Made by a program: the position numbers and the translations under genes. Positions 43,077 through 51,551 of a stretch of DNA of 64,000 bases are shown in pieces; position 1 is the first letter of the stretch; the number at the start of each line of letters is the position of its first letter. The stretch spans positions 145,641 to 209,640 of the forward strand of contig JAUVXE010000001.1 in assembly GCA_030603745.1 (NCBI GenBank), read 5' to 3'. Source of the stretch: Coriobacteriia bacterium. GTDB lineage: Bacteria; Actinomycetota; Coriobacteriia; Anaerosomatales; SLCP01. The notes beneath the pieces were generated by a model. That model was not told the DNA's origin and made no database searches. It worked only from the letters and a program-made list of their open reading frames with translations.

Positions 43077-45265
43077 GCGAGTGACCTCCGCTGCGGCTCC
43101 CAGCCCTCGGAGGGGAGGTCGGCCACCACCGAGATGAGCACTTCGACCACCTCCGGGTCGTACTCGGTCGCCATCCCCTGGTCGAGCGCGTGCAGCGCGG
43201 CCGCACGCGAGAGCGGCACCGCGTCCCCCCGGCCGGCGGTCATGCACTCGAACCCGTCGCACGCCGCGATGATGCGGGCGCCGAGCGGGATCGACGCGCC
43301 GCTCGAGCCGTCAGGGTACCCGGTCCCGTCCCATCGTTCGTGATGTGCCCGGACCACCGGGGCGATCCGGGCGAGCGAGGTGGCGGCCACGAGTCGCTCG
43401 CCGAGCTCCACGTGGCCACGGTAGAGCGCCTCTGACGCACGGGGCCGTGAGCCGGTGACGAAGAGGACGTCGTCGGGTACCCCGACCTTGCCCAGGTCGT
43501 GGAGCAGCGCCGCGATCTCCAGGTCGCGGACCTCGTCGTGAGCGAGCCCCAACGCCTCGCCGACGAGCACCGCGAGCGCGGCGACGTTGCGCGAGTGGTA
43601 GCGGGTCGCCGCGTGCCGGGCCTCCGAGCCCACCACCACCGCGAGGAGCACGTCGAGCTCCGCGCGCGTCTCGAAGAGGAACGAGTGCTCATCGGCGTGC
43701 AGCTTGCCGGCCTCCCGCGGATCGTAGACGACGACCCGGTCCTTGCCGTGCCGCTTGGCCCAGTACTGGGCGGCGTCCGCACACTTGAGCAGCTCCGCGC
43801 CGGTCAGGGCGTGCCGGGGGCATGAGGCGATCCCCCACGACGCGGTCAGCGGGAGACCCGCGCTGGTGAGGACGGCGTGGAGCGCTTCGCGCATCGCCGT
43901 CGCCGCCGCCAGCGCCTCATCGGGTCCGAGTCCGTCGAAGACGGCTGCGAACTCGTCCCCGCCGATGCGGCCGACGCTCGCTCGAGGCCCTGCCGCCTGC
44001 GCGAGGGCGACCGCCGCCTCACGGAGCAACCGGTCGCCCTCGGCCCGACCGTAGAAGGTGTTGATGCGCTCGAAGTCGTCGAGGTCGAACACGAGGACCG
44101 AGAAGGGGTCGCCGTAGCGGCGGTACGTGCCGACGGCCTCGGCGATGCGCGCCTGGATCGAACGCAGGTTGGGAAGCCCGGTGACCTGGTCGCTCCCGGC
44201 CCTCGCCCGCAACTCGCCCGCGCGGAACCCCTCGATCCCCGAGCGCACCACGGTCAGCGCGCCGAGGGATCCCATGCCCGCGAGGAACACGCCCGCGTCC
44301 AAGCTCCCCTCGGGCGCCCTGAGCGAGAGCACGCCGAAGACGAACGTCGCGCCGAGGAGAGCCGAGGAGAGCAGGAGCGACGCAGCGCGCGGCCGGTCGG
44401 GGTGGGACGACGCGTTTCCCGTCCGCTCCGGCCCTGCCGAAGTGCCCGCAAGGACCCTGCACACCCCGGCCACGAGCATGAGCGCATGGGCCAGGAGGAT
44501 GACCGTGACGGCGGCGATCTCCGCTGCCGGATCGCCGGTCAGGGGCGTCACCCGACGGGCGATCGCCCACAGCGCCACGCCGACCCCGTAGACCCCGAGC
44601 GTGGCGACGAGGGCCACCTGCCATGCCCTCCATCCGTACGCGCCGAACCCGGCCGCGTTTCCGGCGACACCGACGATCACGAGGATCCCGACGAGGATAT
44701 AGGCCAGGTCGGCCACCCCGAGCACCGACCCGGCGTCGAGTCCGGCGAGCATCCACGACGAGAGCGCGTGGAGGGCCACGAGCAGCACCACGGCGATCGC
44801 CGCCGCGTCGATCAACCGCGTGGAGGCGGCCGGCCCTGGCCGGAAGGTCGACCGGATCCGGTCGAAGAGCGCCCAGCCGAGGAAGAGGGCCCCGGCCGCC
44901 CCGAGGATGTCGAACACCGAGAGCGTCGACGGTCCGGCGGGGTCCACGAACACCTGGTACCCGCTGAAGTACGTCCCAGCGACCGAGAGCGAGAGCGTGG
45001 CCGCCGAGAACAGCGTCCACAGGCGCCGGTCCTCATGCCCGGCCGAGGCGCCCCACCCGAGGAGCGAGCCGGCGAAGCTGGCCCACACCGCGAGGACCCA
45101 AAGTGCCTGGCTCACAACGAACCATGCCCCGTCCCCGCCCGCTCCGAGGGTGCGCGTGGTCGCGAAGCCGACCGTGACGAGGGTGACGCACGCCGAAGCG
45201 GAGCCGAGCGCGCGACCGCCCCGGCGCTCCAGGGCCGCGGTGAGTCGTGACAGCGTGTCGATCAT
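43073..45265 (-). CDS. Membrane GGDEF + HD-GYP protein 2
   Basis: This 730-aa paralogue has the same layout. The cyclase reads GRIGGDEFAAVF with FDLDDFERINTFYG, so it looks fully active; the inhibitory RxxD site is not present. The HD-GYP part has LLHDLGKVGV and AHHERWDGTGYPDG. It is the only one of the three with a canonical GGDEF. The start ATG 45265 is chosen; GTG 45283 and 45292 are in frame and have purine-rich upstream sequence too. A candidate -10 TACAAT lies at 45316-45321. Confidence 0.87.
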   Translation of the reverse strand: MIDTLSRLTAALERRGGRALGSASACVTLVTVGFATTRTLGAGGDGAWFVVSQALWVLAVWASFAGSLLGWGASAGHEDRRLWTLFSAATLSLSVAGTYFSGYQVFVDPAGPSTLSVFDILGAAGALFLGWALFDRIRSTFRPGPAASTRLIDAAAIAVVLLVALHALSSWMLAGLDAGSVLGVADLAYILVGILVIVGVAGNAAGFGAYGWRAWQVALVATLGVYGVGVALWAIARRVTPLTGDPAAEIAAVTVILLAHALMLVAGVCRVLAGTSAGPERTGNASSHPDRPRAASLLLSSALLGATFVFGVLSLRAPEGSLDAGVFLAGMGSLGALTVVRSGIEGFRAGELRARAGSDQVTGLPNLRSIQARIAEAVGTYRRYGDPFSVLVFDLDDFERINTFYGRAEGDRLLREAAVALAQAAGPRASVGRIGGDEFAAVFDGLGPDEALAAATAMREALHAVLTSAGLPLTASWGIASCPRHALTGAELLKCADAAQYWAKRHGKDRVVVYDPREAGKLHADEHSFLFETRAELDVLLAVVVGSEARHAATRYHSRNVAALAVLVGEALGLAHDEVRDLEIAALLHDLGKVGVPDDVLFVTGSRPRASEALYRGHVELGERLVAATSLARIAPVVRAHHERWDGTGYPDGSSGASIPLGARIIAACDGFECMTAGRGDAVPLSRAAALHALDQGMATEYDPEVVEVLISVVADLPSEGWEPQRRSLA

Positions 45266-45365
45266 GCTCGTTGCAGGCCCCACTGCCCCCACTCCGCCCC
45301 CCTCTCCCTGGCGGGATTGTAGCGGAAGTCCCGTGGCGAGAGAGTGTGGCGTCTCGTCCTCAGGG

Positions 45366-47537
45366 TCAGAGTCGCGGGCGGGGGTCGATGTGATCGCGCA
45401 CGAGCGGGATGAACTCCTCGGCGAGGACCGGGTCGAACTGCGTGCCCATCCCGAGGTCGATCTCCTGCAGGGCGGCGTCGGGCGAGAGCCTCGAGCGGTA
45501 GCTGCGGGGTGAGGTCATCGCGTCGTAGGCATCACACAGCGCGATCAGGCGCGCCTCAAGGGGTATCTCGTCATACATCCGACCCTCCGGGTACCCGGTC
45601 CCGTCCCAGCGCTCGTGGTGGAAACGGATCCATGTCGCCGCCTCGTTCGACCCGGAAGCGGCGACGATCCGCTCGCCGAGCACGGGGTGCGCCTCGATCT
45701 CGGCGCGCTCGTGGCGATTGAGGGGGCCGCGCTTGCGCAGGACGCGATCGGCGACCGCGATCTTGCCCACGTCGTGGACGAGCGCGGCCGATTCGATACG
45801 GCGGACCCGCTCGGCATCGAAGCCGAGATGGCGGGCGAAGAGCGCGGCGAGGTCGGCGACGCTGCGGGAGTGGTGGCGCGTGTCCGCGTCGCGTGCGTCC
45901 ACCGCGGCGGCGAGCGCCTGAACGGAGGCGGCGTGCAGAGAGCGGCTCCTGTGCGCCGGGGGTGCGTCTGCCGACGCCTGCGCCATAGCCACCGGGTCGA
46001 ACGTCGCGATGCGATCGGAGCCGTGGGCCCGCGCCCACTCGAGGGCACGGGCAGCGCGATCGTGCAACTCCGATGCCGCGAGCCCGTGCTCGGGGAAGAG
46101 CGCCAGCCCGACCGACATCGTGAGGCCGGTGGACTCCTTCACGCTCCTGCGGACCCCTTCGCAGACCTCGGCGGCCCACGCGTGCGTCGCTCCCACGAGC
46201 ATGATCGCGAAGGTGTCGTCGTCGAGCCGTGCGAGCGTGTCGGCGGCCCCCACGAGCGGCGTCATCGCGCCTACCGCGTCACGGAGCAGCCGCTGCGCAC
46301 CGTCCTCCCCCTGCAGCGCAGCGTGGGCGGTGAACCCGTCGAGGTCGACCATCGCCACGGCGAGCGGCTCGGCGCACCGGGCGCAGAGCTCCACCTCGTC
46401 CCTGAGCCGCTCGGCGAAGAACGGGTAGGTCCGGGCTCCCGAGACCGGGTCGGTGATCGAGCGGGTCAGCGCGATCCGGCTGTCGACCGCGGTCACCACG
46501 GCACGGACGGCGAGCAGCACGCAGAGCGCGAGGCCCGCGACGAGGTAGAGCGTTCGCTCGGCCGAGGACGGCCGGGCAGCGACGGCAGCCACCACCAGCA
46601 CCGCGATCGCCGCGAGCACGATCACCTGCCGGACCGCGGAACCCGTCGCGTCCGCCACCGCCCCAGGGACATGCCGGGTCAGCAGCGGCTGGCTGCCAGA
46701 CGCCCGGAGCCGGTCGAGCGCCGCGCTGAACATAAGCAGGTGGCCCGAGATGAGCAGCCCCTCGATCAACTGCGTGCCGGCGTGAGGTGCGTACCTGATC
46801 CCGACGTGGTAGACCGGCATCACGACGAGTCCGAGCGCGTAGACGGCGATGCCTCCCACGAGGAGACGCTCCCACGAACGCACGCTCGAGATCCGCAAGC
46901 CGGGAAGGTGGCCGGCGACGCCAGCAAGTACCCCGACCCCGACGATCGCGTGGAGGCTTGCCCGCATCTGGACGAGAGGATCGACGACCCCGAACGACGA
47001 GAAGTACGGGGCCGTGAGGAACGTCTGGTACACGACGAGCGCGACCACGAGCATCACGAGACCGTCGACCATCGACCGCAGGCGGGCGACGCCCGGATGG
47101 TCCGCCCGTCGCTCGATCGAGAGCAGGAGTCCCGCGAAGAGCGTGGCCGGGACGAGCAGGAGCGCGGTCGAGCCGAGGGTCTCGTTCGGCGGCGGCATCC
47201 TTCCCTGCCACATCGCCAGCGACCAGGGAGTCTCGTAGATGAACACGAACACGTTGACCGCCGCGAGGAAGCCCCAGAAGGTGCGCTCGTCCCGGCGGGT
47301 GTGGCGGACGACGATGAGGGTTCCCGCCACGGCGAGCAGCTGCGGGATCGTGAAGAGCACGACCTCGAGTCGCATGGCGGTCGACCCCGGAGCGGCGTCG
47401 TGCGGTATCAGCAGGTAGACGCCGAGCAGCGCCGCGGAGAAGAGGAGCGCGTGCACGGTCACCGGGGCGCCCGCAAGCGCCTCCGGCCCGAGAGCCGCGA
47501 CCCCGTCGTCGCGCTGTTCCACCCGCTTCCCCGCCAT
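45366..47537 (-). CDS. Membrane HD-GYP protein 3 with decayed GGDEF domain
   Basis: This 723-aa paralogue has a membrane part like the other two, a GGDEF domain whose signature is lost (ARLDDDTFAIML) and whose metal site is altered (VDLDGFTAHAAL), and an intact HD-GYP domain (LVHDVGKIAV, FHHERWDGTGYPEG). It should therefore be a phosphodiesterase with a regulatory or dead cyclase domain. GGGGGGTGG precedes the ATG at 47537. A TATACT -10 (47576-47581, minus strand) lies just downstream of the kbl terminator, so this gene is likely independently transcribed. Confidence 0.85.
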   Translation of the reverse strand: MAGKRVEQRDDGVAALGPEALAGAPVTVHALLFSAALLGVYLLIPHDAAPGSTAMRLEVVLFTIPQLLAVAGTLIVVRHTRRDERTFWGFLAAVNVFVFIYETPWSLAMWQGRMPPPNETLGSTALLLVPATLFAGLLLSIERRADHPGVARLRSMVDGLVMLVVALVVYQTFLTAPYFSSFGVVDPLVQMRASLHAIVGVGVLAGVAGHLPGLRISSVRSWERLLVGGIAVYALGLVVMPVYHVGIRYAPHAGTQLIEGLLISGHLLMFSAALDRLRASGSQPLLTRHVPGAVADATGSAVRQVIVLAAIAVLVVAAVAARPSSAERTLYLVAGLALCVLLAVRAVVTAVDSRIALTRSITDPVSGARTYPFFAERLRDEVELCARCAEPLAVAMVDLDGFTAHAALQGEDGAQRLLRDAVGAMTPLVGAADTLARLDDDTFAIMLVGATHAWAAEVCEGVRRSVKESTGLTMSVGLALFPEHGLAASELHDRAARALEWARAHGSDRIATFDPVAMAQASADAPPAHRSRSLHAASVQALAAAVDARDADTRHHSRSVADLAALFARHLGFDAERVRRIESAALVHDVGKIAVADRVLRKRGPLNRHERAEIEAHPVLGERIVAASGSNEAATWIRFHHERWDGTGYPEGRMYDEIPLEARLIALCDAYDAMTSPRSYRSRLSPDAALQEIDLGMGTQFDPVLAEEFIPLVRDHIDPRPRL

Positions 47538-47575
47538 CCGATCCACCCCCCGTGGATACGCGCGTCGCCAGGGAG

Positions 47576-47581
47576 AGTATA
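47576..47581 (-). promoter_or_regulatory. Candidate -10 for HD-GYP protein 3
   Basis: TATACT on the minus strand lies about 38 bases before the ATG at 47537, directly after the kbl hairpin. It makes the last HD-GYP gene start its own transcript. Confidence 0.4.
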
Positions 47582-47583
47582 TG

Positions 47584-47618
47584 ACAACGCCGGACGCAGG
47601 GAGCGCGTCCGGCGTTGT
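47584..47618 (-). terminator. Hairpin terminator after kbl-type gene
   Basis: ACAACGCCGGACGC (47584-47597) and GCGTCCGGCGTTGT (47605-47618) form a perfect 14-bp stem with a 7-base loop. It lies 26 bases past the stop of the alpha-oxoamine synthase gene. The minus-strand tail (CATATACTCTCC) is only weakly T-rich. Confidence 0.7.
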
Positions 47619-47644
47619 ATCGCGAGGGATCCCCGAGGTTCGCG

Positions 47645-48862
47645 TCAGATCAGGCCGAGCGCGCTTCCCGCCTCGGCGAACGCGTCGAGCGCCTGGTCGA
47701 TGTCCTCCTCGGTGTGGGTGGCCATGAGACACGTCCGCAGGCGGTCCATGCCCCGCGGCACCGCCGGGTGGACGATCGGGCAGACGAAGATGCCGCGATC
47801 GAAGAGCATGCGGGTGAGGTCCATCGTCTTGCCCTCCTCACCCACGAGTACCGGCACGACGCAGGTCGTGGAGTCCATCGTGTCCCAGCCCTGTGCCTTG
47901 AGACCTTCGCTGTAGCGCTTCGTCACGGCGTGGAGGCGCTCCACCCGCTCCGGCTCGTCCTCGATGACGTCGAATGCGGCGATGGCCGCGGCGGTCTGGG
48001 CGGGCGGCAGGGCGGCGGAGAAGATGAACGGGCGCGACATGTGGCGCTGGAAGTCGACGATGTCCGCCGAGGCGGCGAGATAGCCACCCACGCTCGGGAT
48101 GGACTTGGAGAGCGTCCCCATCTTGAGATCGATCGACCCGACCATGTCGAAGTGCTCTTCGATCCCTCGGCCGGTGGCTCCGAGCGAGCCGACCGAGTGC
48201 GCCTCGTCGACCATGAGCCGGGCGCCGTAGCGCTCGCACAGCTCCTTGGTCTTGGGCAGGTCCATGACGTCGCCGTCCATCGAGAAGACCGAGTCCGCGA
48301 CCACGAGGATCGTGTTGAACTCCCCGGCGGCCTGGGAGAGCAGCTTCTCGAGGTGTCCCATGTCGTTGTGCCGGTAGGTCCGCCACTTGGCTCCCGAGAG
48401 CAGGCAGCCGTCGACGATGCTCGCGTGATCGAGCTTGTCCATCAGGACGAGGTCCCCCGGGCCGAGGAGCCCGGTGATGATGGCGACGTTGGTGACGTAT
48501 CCGCTCGAGTAGACACAGGCGTCCTCGCGGTGGCAGTACTCGGCGATACGTGCCTCGAGCCGCTCATGCAGGTCGGTGGTACCCGTGAGCAGGCGAACGC
48601 CGCCGGCTCCCGTGCCGTACGTGTCGATCGCCTCTTTGGCGGCCGCCTCGATCCGCGGGTGCCCGATCAGGCCGAGGTAGCTGTACGAGGCGAGCTGGAC
48701 CATGTCCCGGCCGTCGGCCATCGTGACGCGATGGTTCGTGCGGCCGGTGGTCGGCTGCAGGTAGAAGTAGCGGTCGGCCGCCTTCATCGTCTCGCGCCGC
48801 TCGACGAACGCCTCGACGCGCGTGGAGATGCCATCCCTGACCACGGTCACGGATTCGGTCAT
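47645..48862 (-). CDS. kbl: Alpha-oxoamine synthase (glycine C-acetyltransferase / BioF family)
   Basis: This 405-aa PLP enzyme has SYSYLGL, YGTGAGGVRLLTG, HASIVDG (His146), VADSVFSMDGD, DEAHSVGSLG (Asp219) and the PLP lysine Lys253 in GTLSKSIPSVGG. It condenses an amino acid with an acyl-CoA. Members include 2-amino-3-ketobutyrate CoA ligase, 8-amino-7-oxononanoate synthase and serine palmitoyltransferase, and sequence alone does not settle which. It is flanked by no bio or tdh genes, so the gene symbol is a working label. It has its own promoter/operator at 48914-48946. Confidence 0.85.
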   Translation of the reverse strand: MTESVTVVRDGISTRVEAFVERRETMKAADRYFYLQPTTGRTNHRVTMADGRDMVQLASYSYLGLIGHPRIEAAAKEAIDTYGTGAGGVRLLTGTTDLHERLEARIAEYCHREDACVYSSGYVTNVAIITGLLGPGDLVLMDKLDHASIVDGCLLSGAKWRTYRHNDMGHLEKLLSQAAGEFNTILVVADSVFSMDGDVMDLPKTKELCERYGARLMVDEAHSVGSLGATGRGIEEHFDMVGSIDLKMGTLSKSIPSVGGYLAASADIVDFQRHMSRPFIFSAALPPAQTAAAIAAFDVIEDEPERVERLHAVTKRYSEGLKAQGWDTMDSTTCVVPVLVGEEGKTMDLTRMLFDRGIFVCPIVHPAVPRGMDRLRTCLMATHTEEDIDQALDAFAEAGSALGLI

Positions 48863-48913
48863 GTGGAGTCCCCTCTCTGTCGGCGGGCCGAGCCGTCATG
48901 CCCGCCCCGAGCA

Positions 48914-48946
48914 CGTGTGTACACAAATGTACACAACACTATAGCA
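48914..48946 (-). promoter_or_regulatory. Operator and extended -10 upstream of the alpha-oxoamine synthase
   Basis: On the minus strand TGCTATAGT (48938-48946) is an extended -10. It is followed within a few bases by two direct copies of TTGTGTACA, 10 bases apart, each holding the palindromic core TGTACA; TGTGTACACA (48916-48925) is a perfect palindrome. The repeats cover the transcription start region, the classical place for repression. The regulator is unknown. Confidence 0.6.
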
Positions 48947-49004
48947 CCACCGCGCGGCGGGGCGTGCCGCCCCCGGCCTGCCTGGGCCGGGACGGCCCGA
49001 CGGC

Positions 49005-50012
49005 TCAGAAGAAGCCCGGGGTGGTCTCCTCGAGCAGTCCCGAGTTGATGACCTGCCGGAACACCTCGAGCGGCACCGAGGTATCCCAGTTCCCCGTCGC
49101 CCGCGCGACGCCGTAGATGGCGAGCCATACGCCAACGACGAGGACCGGCCAGAGCCACGCCGGGATCCGCACCGTGCGGAAGAGTCGCGCGGTCAGGCAT
49201 CCCTCGACCGGACACGCCCTCACGCAGGCCATGCACCCGTCGCACTCCACGGCTCGGACGTCGTGCGCGCGCTCCACGTCGACGAACGCGTGGCAGGACT
49301 CCGTGCACCTCGAGCAGGCGATGCACGTACGCTCGTCGCGTACCACCGAACACGCCGACGCCAGCCCGAACAGGCTGTACAGGCCGCCGAGAGGACAGAG
49401 CCATCGGCACCACACGGGGCCGAACAGCATGGAGAGCACGAACGCGAGCAGCGCCACGAGCACGAACATCGGGGCGAAGAACCCCTCGATGATCTTGATG
49501 TCGGCGACCCACATGTAGGGCAGCTCTCTGAACCACAGGGCCTCCTGGACCGAGACCTGCGCGATGAAGCCGAAGAACGCGAAGGCGAGCACGTAGCGAA
49601 GCCCCATGCCGCCGAGGTCGAGCCAGCGCGGGATCCTCAGGTTGCTGCCGCCCATCATCCGACGCCCGAGCGAGGCGGCCAACTCCCACACCGTCCCCAC
49701 CGGACAGATCCACCCGCAGAACCCTCGCTTGAAGAGGAGCGACACGGTGACCGCGGCGATGATGATGACCAGTCCGGCCGGCAGGTACGGGTCCCATCCT
49801 CCGCCTTTCAGCCACGCGAAGAAGCTGGTGAAGTGCCCGACCGGCAAGATCCCGGCGACCGACTCCGGCCTCGGCACGAACGGGGCCTCGCCACGGGCCC
49901 ACGCCGCGAAGCGCAGCAGGCGCCAGCACGCCCAGACGAAGAAGAGGAGGAACGCCGTCTTGACGAACCATCGACTGGTCAACAGCTCGCGAGCACGCTC
50001 GATCCGCGGCAC
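49005..50012 (-). CDS. Membrane polyferredoxin (NapH/CcoG-like 4Fe-4S protein)
   Basis: This 335-aa protein has about six helices and two CxxxCP-type loops (GFCGWICPVGT and VWCRWLCPLGG). Two 4Fe-4S ferredoxin clusters follow (CIACSRCTESC and CDGCMACVRACPVEGC). Proteins of this type pass electrons between the quinone pool or ferredoxin and a partner enzyme. No partner (nap, nos, rdx) is next to it. It ends about 60 bases before the kbl operator, and its start ATG is at 50012. The function is only general. Confidence 0.85.
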   Translation of the reverse strand: MPRIERARELLTSRWFVKTAFLLFFVWACWRLLRFAAWARGEAPFVPRPESVAGILPVGHFTSFFAWLKGGGWDPYLPAGLVIIIAAVTVSLLFKRGFCGWICPVGTVWELAASLGRRMMGGSNLRIPRWLDLGGMGLRYVLAFAFFGFIAQVSVQEALWFRELPYMWVADIKIIEGFFAPMFVLVALLAFVLSMLFGPVWCRWLCPLGGLYSLFGLASACSVVRDERTCIACSRCTESCHAFVDVERAHDVRAVECDGCMACVRACPVEGCLTARLFRTVRIPAWLWPVLVVGVWLAIYGVARATGNWDTSVPLEVFRQVINSGLLEETTPGFF

Positions 50013-50114
50013 GGCGCATCCTCTCTGGCACAGGTACCGTCTCGCATCCGCCGGTGGCGCGGGGTCGCTGGCCCGGCGCCGGATGCACTGGCCCTCCGGT
50101 GTCGGGCCGCTGGG

Positions 50115-50120
50115 TATAGT
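50115..50120 (+). promoter_or_regulatory. Candidate -10 for the DJ-1/PfpI gene
   Basis: TATAGT lies 36 bases upstream of the ATG at 50156, in the divergent gap with the polyferredoxin gene. No clear -35 is visible. Confidence 0.35.
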
Positions 50121-50155
50121 CTCACAGGAACCGCCGCACCGGATGAGGAGTTTCG

Positions 50156-50665
50156 ATGAAGAAGGTACTCATGGTCGTCGCACCCGAGACCTTCCGCGAC
50201 GAGGAGTACCTGCACCCCAAGGAGGTGCTCGAGAGCCGGGGCGCCGTGGTCGAGACCGCGAGCGTGCGGCCCGGCATCTGCACCGGCAAGCTGGGCGCGA
50301 CGGCCCATGCCACGCTGGCCGTCTCCCAGGCCGAGGCCCGCGACTACGACGCGGTCGTCTTCGTCGGGGGCGCCGGGGCGCGCGTGTACTTCGACGACCC
50401 GGCGGCGCATGCGCTCGCTCGCGGCGCGCGGCAGGAGGATCGCGTGCTCGCCGCGATCTGCATCGCGCCGTCGATCCTCGCCAACGTAGGCCTGCTCGCG
50501 GGATGGTCGGCGACAGCGTTCGAGAGCGAGCGGGCGAACCTCGAGGCGCACGGCGCGCTCTGGTCGGACGGGCCGGTGTGCGTCCAGGACCGGACCGTCA
50601 CGGCCAACGGCCCCGAAGCGGCCCGCGCCTTCGGCGAGGCGATCGCCGACCTGCTCGGCCTCTGA
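50156..50665 (+). CDS. DJ-1/PfpI family protein
   Basis: This 169-aa protein has the nucleophile-elbow Cys102 in AAICIAPSIL and Glu at 16-17 region (RDEEYLHP), typical of DJ-1/ThiJ/PfpI. The GGAGAR and TANGPEAARAFG segments match. Members may be deglycases, proteases or stress proteins, and the activity is not clear. GAGGAG lies just before the ATG. A terminator hairpin follows at 50739-50764. Confidence 0.9.
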   Translation: MKKVLMVVAPETFRDEEYLHPKEVLESRGAVVETASVRPGICTGKLGATAHATLAVSQAEARDYDAVVFVGGAGARVYFDDPAAHALARGARQEDRVLAAICIAPSILANVGLLAGWSATAFESERANLEAHGALWSDGPVCVQDRTVTANGPEAARAFGEAIADLLGL

Positions 50666-50738
50666 CGCCGTACCGTTCCCACGGGCCGGGGCCGGCACCC
50701 CGGCCCTCTGCGGAACCGACGCGCCTGGCCAACGAAGC

Positions 50739-50764
50739 GAAGGGGCGCCCGGAGGCGCCCCTTC
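50739..50764. terminator. Terminator hairpin after DJ-1 gene
   Basis: GAAGGGGCGCC-CGGA-GGCGCCCCTTC has an 11-bp stem. It sits between the convergent DJ-1 gene and the ABC-2 permease, so it can serve both. It shares the GGGGCGCC...GGCGCCCC core with the hairpin at 36371-36394. Confidence 0.75.
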
Positions 50765-50780
50765 ACCACGAGGTCGGAGA

Positions 50781-51551
50781 TCACAGCTCCTGACGCTTGA
50801 ACACGATCGCCGCGCCCGCGACAGCGAGCAGGGTGGCGAGCACGCCGGTCACCACCGGCCAGGCGATCGAGAGGTCCGGCTGGTCCATGAGGATCCGGTC
50901 GCCGAGGCCCATGAGCCCCGCCGGCGAGTACTCGCGTGCCGCGGACCACAGCGACAGCGTCGCCAGCACGAAGTACGCGCCGATCCCCGCACCCGCCGCC
51001 CCCGCCTGTGAGCCGAGCAGCGCCGAGAAGAGCAGCATGAGCGCAACGAACAGCGACGAGAGCAGGAACCACAACGCGACCATCGCCGCGAACTCCGCCA
51101 GGAGCGAGGTGTCGAACATCACCGCGGTCACCCCCGCGCAGAGCGCGGCGCCCACCGCTCCCGCCACGAACAGGAGCAGCCAGTTGGAGACGGCCTTCGC
51201 GAGCACCATCGCCGTCCGCGAGACCGGCTTGGTGAGCACGAGCTGCGCGGTGCCGCTCCGACGCTCCCCCGCGATCGCACCGGCGGTCCCGATGATCACC
51301 GCGATCAGCGCGATCTGCATGATGTTGTTGCTGAACTGCAGGTAGGCGTCGACGGTGGTCGCGGGCGGGATCTCGATCACGATCCCCTGCCCCTCCGCGC
51401 CCGCCATGTTCGAGAGCAGGCCCGGCGTGATCTCGGCGATGATCGGGCTCGTGATGCCGAAGAAGATCACGATGCCCGGCACCACCCACATCCGCCACGT
51501 CCGTACGATCTCGGTCAGTTCCTTGCCGAGGAATACCGCGAATCCGTGCAT
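50781..51551 (-). CDS. ABC-2 type transporter permease
   Basis: This 256-aa permease has six helices and an N-terminal cytoplasmic segment (GFAVFLGKELTEIVRTWRMW). It fits the ABC-2 family with a single ATPase partner. Its start overlaps the end of the ATPase gene by 1 base. The exported substrate cannot be told. It belongs with the ATPase and the PLDc_N protein. Confidence 0.88.
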   Translation of the reverse strand: MHGFAVFLGKELTEIVRTWRMWVVPGIVIFFGITSPIIAEITPGLLSNMAGAEGQGIVIEIPPATTVDAYLQFSNNIMQIALIAVIIGTAGAIAGERRSGTAQLVLTKPVSRTAMVLAKAVSNWLLLFVAGAVGAALCAGVTAVMFDTSLLAEFAAMVALWFLLSSLFVALMLLFSALLGSQAGAAGAGIGAYFVLATLSLWSAAREYSPAGLMGLGDRILMDQPDLSIAWPVVTGVLATLLAVAGAAIVFKRQEL

